From: Grimontia kaedaensis
GTDB taxonomy: Bacteria; Pseudomonadota; Gammaproteobacteria; Enterobacterales; Vibrionaceae
Direction of reading: 5' to 3'
Length of the DNA: 64,000 nt
NCBI RefSeq assembly: GCF_023746615.1
Contig: NZ_CP082275.1
Location: 2,108,001-2,172,000, forward strand
Shown one piece after another: positions 60,673-64,000 of the stretch. A model generated the notes under the pieces. It worked only from the letters and a program-made list of their open reading frames with translations, was not told the DNA's origin and ran no database searches. Numbering within the stretch: position 1 is the stretch's first letter; every line of letters begins with the position of its first letter. The translations under genes and the position numbers were made by a program.

Positions 60673-60718
60673 AAGGTGATCTTTATCACATCAATTTGAC
60701 CTAAGTTAGCTTTAGAAT
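60673..60718 (+). promoter_or_regulatory. CRP site and -10 element of the cdd promoter
   Basis: AAGGTGATCTTTATCACATC (60673-60692) closely fits the CRP consensus (GTGA, 6 nt, TCAC). TAGAAT (60713-60718) is a good -10. The CRP centre (60682.5) would then sit near -42 of a start at about 60725, the class II activator geometry. E. coli cdd is also CRP-controlled. Confidence 0.78.
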
Positions 60719-60749
60719 ACTCTCCCATAACACGAACATTGGAGCGAAC

Positions 60750-61637
60750 ATGCGAGCTAGCGTTCAGGAAGCAATTGCAGTTTTACCTACTCCGTTCAAA
60801 GAAGCAGTGACTAAGATTGTCTCTACACCCGAATTTGATGCCACAATTAGCGCTCAGGACTTTGCAGCGCTGCTTGAAGAAACTGGCCTTTCAGATGCCG
60901 AAGCGCGCGTTGCGTTATTGCCAATTGCCGCGGCTTATTCTGTTGCCCCAATTTCAAAGTTCTATGTTGGCGCGATTGTGCGTGGCCAAACTGGCCGCCT
61001 ATATCTTGGTGCTAACATGGAATACGAAGGTGTTCAGCTCAATCAATCTGTTCATGCAGAACAATCGGCTATCAGCCATGCTTGGCTGAAAGGCGAAACT
61101 CAACTCACTGACATTACCATCAACTACAGCCCTTGCGGCCACTGCCGTCAGTTCATGAACGAATTGAATGGAGCGGAGTCGCTAGAAGTTCAATTACCTG
61201 AACGTGACGCCAAACTGCTGCACAGCTACCTGCCAGAAGCATTTGGTCCGTCAGACCTTGGTATTGATCAGCCGTTGCTCGCTCCGGTTAATCATGGCCT
61301 CACGGCGCAGGAAGACGATGAGCTCATCCAAGCTGCAGTAGATGCGACCAACCGAAGTCATGCACCGTATACCCGCAACCTGAGTGGTATTGCGGTTCGC
61401 GATATCAAAGGAAACGTCTATACAGGCATGTATGCGGAAAATGCCGCATTTAATCCGAGTTTACCGCCGCTTCAGGTCGCACTCAATTTGATGAACCTCA
61501 CCAATACGCCTCTGGCTGATGTTAAAGATGTGGTTCTCGTTGAAACAGCCAACGCCAACAACAGTCACCTTCAAGACACTCAAGCAATGCTAGAAGCGTT
61601 AAACCCAGATATTCCCTTGGGTTACCTTGCGATTTAA
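60750..61637 (+). CDS. cdd: Cytidine deaminase
   Basis: This is a 295-residue homodimer-type deaminase (E. coli length 294) that converts cytidine and deoxycytidine to uridines. The zinc site is visible as SVHAEQSAISHA (His and catalytic Glu) and SPCGHCRQFMNE (two Cys). The C-terminal domain is the expected degenerate repeat (ENAAFNPSLPPLQVAL). GGAG lies 6 nt before the ATG. It carries its own CRP-type promoter, in line with nucleoside scavenging. Confidence 0.95.
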   Translation: MRASVQEAIAVLPTPFKEAVTKIVSTPEFDATISAQDFAALLEETGLSDAEARVALLPIAAAYSVAPISKFYVGAIVRGQTGRLYLGANMEYEGVQLNQSVHAEQSAISHAWLKGETQLTDITINYSPCGHCRQFMNELNGAESLEVQLPERDAKLLHSYLPEAFGPSDLGIDQPLLAPVNHGLTAQEDDELIQAAVDATNRSHAPYTRNLSGIAVRDIKGNVYTGMYAENAAFNPSLPPLQVALNLMNLTNTPLADVKDVVLVETANANNSHLQDTQAMLEALNPDIPLGYLAI

Positions 61638-61660
61638 TTGACGGCCGAAGCACTTAAATC

Positions 61661-61690
61661 AAAAAACGCCGGATATTTCTCGGCGTTTTT
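61661..61690 (+). terminator. Terminator after cdd
   Basis: AAAAACGCCG and CGGCGTTTTT form a 10-bp stem around a 9-nt loop, ending in a T-run. Confidence 0.87.
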
Positions 61691-61759
61691 ACGTTTACCC
61701 CTTCCCAAGCACGTTTTTTTCGCTAGTATCGGAACACTTTTTCTATTTCCTACACGCAC

Positions 61760-62644
61760 ATGAGCGAACAACACAATCCTATTCTTGGCGCCACATGGAT
61801 GCTTACCGCCGGACTATGCTTCGCAATGGTTAACAGCCTAGCGCAGTATGTGAGCTTCAAAATGCAGCTGCCTTCTACCACGGTGGCATTTGTCCAGTAT
61901 TTCATCGCACTGATTGTCATGCTCCCTTGGCTGAAAACCGTGGGAATCCGTCAGGCATTAAAAACCGATCACCTCGGCATGCATTGCCTGCGCGTCTTTT
62001 TCTCGGTCATTGGTATCCAACTCTGGCTGTGGGCACTAGCTTATCCTGTCCCAATCTGGCAAGGCATTGCGCTTCTGATGACTTCACCGCTGTTTGCCAC
62101 CATTGGCTCAGGTCTTTTCCTCGGTGAAAAAGTGGGTCCTGCCCGTTGGTCCGCAACCTTAAGCGGTTTTGTTGGCGCCATGATCATACTGGAGCCGTGG
62201 GCTGACGATTTTAACTGGGCAACACTCCTGCCAGTTGGTGCAGCATTCTTCTGGGCTACTTATTCACTGATGGTGAAAAAGCTGTCGCACCACGATTCAC
62301 CAACCACCATGGTTGTTTATCTTTTATTGCTGATTACGCCATTCAACATTCTGTTGGCAGCGCCTGATTGGACGATGCCAAGCGGTCAAACTGTTTGGTT
62401 GATGCTCTTGGGGGCTGGCCTGTTGACCGCACTGGCTCAGTGGGCAATTGCCAAAGCTTACGCCGTGGCGGATGCGTCATTTGTTCAGCCTTTTGACCAT
62501 GCAAAACTGCCGTTGAACGTTCTCTTCGGCTTTTTGGTATTTGGTTGGGTACCTCCGGGGAGACTCTGGCTTGGCGCCGCGATTATCGTTGCTGCGGTGT
62601 TCTTTATTACCCATTGGGAAACGCGAAAACCGGCAACTTGCTGA
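61760..62644 (+). CDS. EamA/DMT-family transporter
   Basis: This is a 294-residue inner-membrane protein with ten spans in two EamA halves. The first half contains LRVFFSVIGIQLWLWAL and PLFATIGSGLFLGEKVG; the second contains ALAQWAIAKAYAVADASFVQPFDHAKLPLNVLFG (in part), which is typical of metabolite exporters of the drug/metabolite superfamily. The substrate is unknown. The ribosome-binding site is weak. It is a single gene flanked by two terminators. Confidence 0.88.
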   Translation: MSEQHNPILGATWMLTAGLCFAMVNSLAQYVSFKMQLPSTTVAFVQYFIALIVMLPWLKTVGIRQALKTDHLGMHCLRVFFSVIGIQLWLWALAYPVPIWQGIALLMTSPLFATIGSGLFLGEKVGPARWSATLSGFVGAMIILEPWADDFNWATLLPVGAAFFWATYSLMVKKLSHHDSPTTMVVYLLLLITPFNILLAAPDWTMPSGQTVWLMLLGAGLLTALAQWAIAKAYAVADASFVQPFDHAKLPLNVLFGFLVFGWVPPGRLWLGAAIIVAAVFFITHWETRKPATC

Positions 62645-62677
62645 TAGAACCAAGACTTTTAACCGTAAACACCCCCT

Positions 62678-62706
62678 AAGCCGCTCAAATCGAGCGGCTT
62701 TTTTAT
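62678..62706 (+). terminator. Terminator after the EamA gene
   Basis: AAGCCGCTC, loop AAATC, GAGCGGCTT is followed by a T-run. Confidence 0.9.
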
Positions 62707-62759
62707 TCCTCCCTTCTGAGCTTTTCCAGAACAAAAGGTTTTCAAGTGTCTCCAGGAGG

Positions 62760-62797
62760 AAGCAAACGTTTGCGCAAACGCTTGCTTAAGGTAAAAT
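62760..62797 (+). promoter_or_regulatory. PurR box and promoter of purT
   Basis: GCAAACGTTTGC (62762-62773) is the perfect PurR core within AAGCAAACGTTTGCGC. A second overlapping half, TTTGCGCAAACG, follows. TTGCGC (62770-62775) and TAAAAT (62792-62797), 16 nt apart, form a plausible promoter, so PurR would block the -35 region. Confidence 0.82.
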
Positions 62798-62831
62798 TTC
62801 GGCCAAACATCTGAATGAATGGAAGAAAATC

Positions 62832-64000
62832 ATGATTGGTACTGCTACCCGTCCAGGCGCAACCCGCGTCCTCCTTTTAGGCTCTGGTGAACTTGGTAAA
62901 GAAGTGGCGATTGAATGCCAACGACTTGGCTTGGAAGTCATCGCTTGCGATCGGTACGCTGATGCGCCAGCGATGCAAGTTGCCCATCGCAGTCATGTGA
63001 TTGACATGTTGGATGGTGATGCGCTTGCTGCCGTAATCTCTGAGGAGCAACCTGACTATGTTGTGCCAGAGATTGAAGCCATTGCTACCGATCGTCTGGT
63101 TGAGCTTGAAAAATCAGGACTCAACGTGGTTCCAACAGCGCGCGCGACACAACTCACGATGAACCGTGAAGGTATTCGACGTCTTGCTGCCGAAGAACTC
63201 CAGGTTCCTACTTCTCCTTACGCGTTTGCTGACACTCAGGAAGTCTTCGAAGAAGCCATTCAGCAAGTCGGTTTTCCATGTGTTGTTAAACCAGTGATGA
63301 GCTCTTCCGGGAAGGGTCAGAGCGTGGTGAAATCTGCTTCTGACATTCAATACGCCTGGGACTACGCCCAAGAGGGCGGGCGAGCTGGCCGAGGTAAAGT
63401 TATCGTCGAAGGGTTCGTTAAGTTCGATTATGAGATTACTCTGCTGACCGTTAGCGCCATCGACGGTATTCATTTCTGTGCACCCATCGGCCACCGTCAG
63501 GAAGAAGGCGATTACCGCGAATCATGGCAGCCACAGGCAATGAGTGAAAAAGCACTCAAAGCTGCTGAAGATGTTGCGCGCAAAGTGGTCACTGCATTGG
63601 GTGGGTATGGTCTGTTTGGTGTTGAGCTTTTCATCAAAGGCGATGAAGTAATGTTCAGTGAAGTCTCCCCTCGCCCACATGACACTGGCATGGTGACACT
63701 GATCTCTCAGGATCTCTCTGAATTCGCACTTCATGTTCGCGCCTTCCTCGGCCTGCCTGTAAACGCGGTTCGTCAGTTTGGACCGTCAGCTTCTGCTGTT
63801 ATCCTTGCAGAAGGTAAGTCAGACAACCTGAGTTTTCAGGGACTCACTGAAGCATTACGTTACAGCGATACCCAGGTTCGCTTGTTTGGTAAGCCAGACA
63901 TTAACGGCCGTCGTCGTTTAGGCGTTGCACTGGCTACTGATAGCAATACCGATTCTGCCGTCAGCAAAGCCGTGAGCGTCGCTTCATCTGTTCAGGTAGA
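62832..64000 (+). CDS. purT: Formate-dependent phosphoribosylglycinamide formyltransferase (3' end outside the window)
   Basis: This is an ATP-grasp enzyme that formylates GAR with formate and ATP in purine synthesis. 389 residues are present; the E. coli protein has 392, so only the last few codons are missing. Features include VLLLGSGELGKEVAIECQRLG (in part), the ATP-grasp loop KPVMSSSGKGQSVV, EGFVKFDYEITLLT and the metal site FSEVSPRPHDTGMVT. GGAAG lies before the ATG at 62832. A PurR box in the promoter matches its role. Confidence 0.95.
   Translation, partial: MIGTATRPGATRVLLLGSGELGKEVAIECQRLGLEVIACDRYADAPAMQVAHRSHVIDMLDGDALAAVISEEQPDYVVPEIEAIATDRLVELEKSGLNVVPTARATQLTMNREGIRRLAAEELQVPTSPYAFADTQEVFEEAIQQVGFPCVVKPVMSSSGKGQSVVKSASDIQYAWDYAQEGGRAGRGKVIVEGFVKFDYEITLLTVSAIDGIHFCAPIGHRQEEGDYRESWQPQAMSEKALKAAEDVARKVVTALGGYGLFGVELFIKGDEVMFSEVSPRPHDTGMVTLISQDLSEFALHVRAFLGLPVNAVRQFGPSASAVILAEGKSDNLSFQGLTEALRYSDTQVRLFGKPDINGRRRLGVALATDSNTDSAVSKAVSVASSVQV

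Overview
The window looks like a chromosomal segment of a marine gammaproteobacterium of the Vibrionaceae type (Vibrio, Photobacterium, Enterovibrio, Grimontia). This is inferred from the gene complement: ToxR-like membrane regulators, a tandem glycine riboswitch in front of an AgcS symporter, the lrgA-lrgB-cdd order, sbcB, purT, nnrS, and CRP-, PurR- and NsrR-like sites of enteric/vibrio type. I see no insertion sequence, integrase, CRISPR array or rRNA.

Region 1 (1-9216). After the end of a modF-like ABC ATPase gene and a small unknown gene comes a leftward cluster. It encodes every step of the protocatechuate 4,5-cleavage (meta) pathway: ligA/ligB ring opening, ligC dehydrogenase, ligI lactonase, a galD/ligU-type tautomerase, ligJ hydratase and ligK aldolase, giving pyruvate and oxaloacetate. 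An aldo/keto reductase follows at the distal end. A divergent AraC-family gene at 8009 is the likely activator.

Region 2 (9217-15581). A TRAP-type periplasmic binding protein stands without its membrane subunits. It is followed by two Gfo/Idh/MocA oxidoreductases flanking an unrecognised cupin-like protein, then a LacI-type regulator, which suggests catabolism of a sugar- or cyclitol-like compound. A separate AraC/OruR-type regulator converges on it.

Region 3 (15582-28994) is the most unusual. A ToxR-like winged-helix membrane regulator is followed by two paralogous small membrane-anchored proteins, the first apparently broken by a one-base deletion. Next is a 10.2-kb gene for a 3391-residue subtilisin-family protease carrying seven beta-sandwich domains in a calcium-binding (thrombospondin type 3) scaffold. 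Its central part is built from near-identical 1227-bp repeats.

Region 4 (28995-45000). It holds an amidase-family protein lacking its serine nucleophile, a membrane-anchored J-domain protein, a tandem glycine riboswitch with symporter, a HAD phosphatase, tRNA-Cys, and a split B12-dependent ribonucleotide reductase (NrdJa/NrdJb) with NrdR-box-like sites. It continues with an azoreductase, an outer-membrane MipA/PagL-like protein, a 2-oxoglutarate oxygenase, an exported RelA/SpoT-like protein, a YafJ-type amidotransferase, and nnrS behind an excellent NsrR site.

Region 5 (45001-64000). It holds a five-gene oligopeptide ABC transporter operon, a TauD-type dioxygenase, an overlapping diguanylate cyclase/phosphodiesterase pair, an unknown lipoprotein, sbcB, a short tail-anchored winged-helix protein, lrgAB, cdd with a CRP site, an EamA transporter, and purT with a PurR box. 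purT runs off the window end. Starts given here were chosen by ribosome-binding site and family length, and alternatives are stated.
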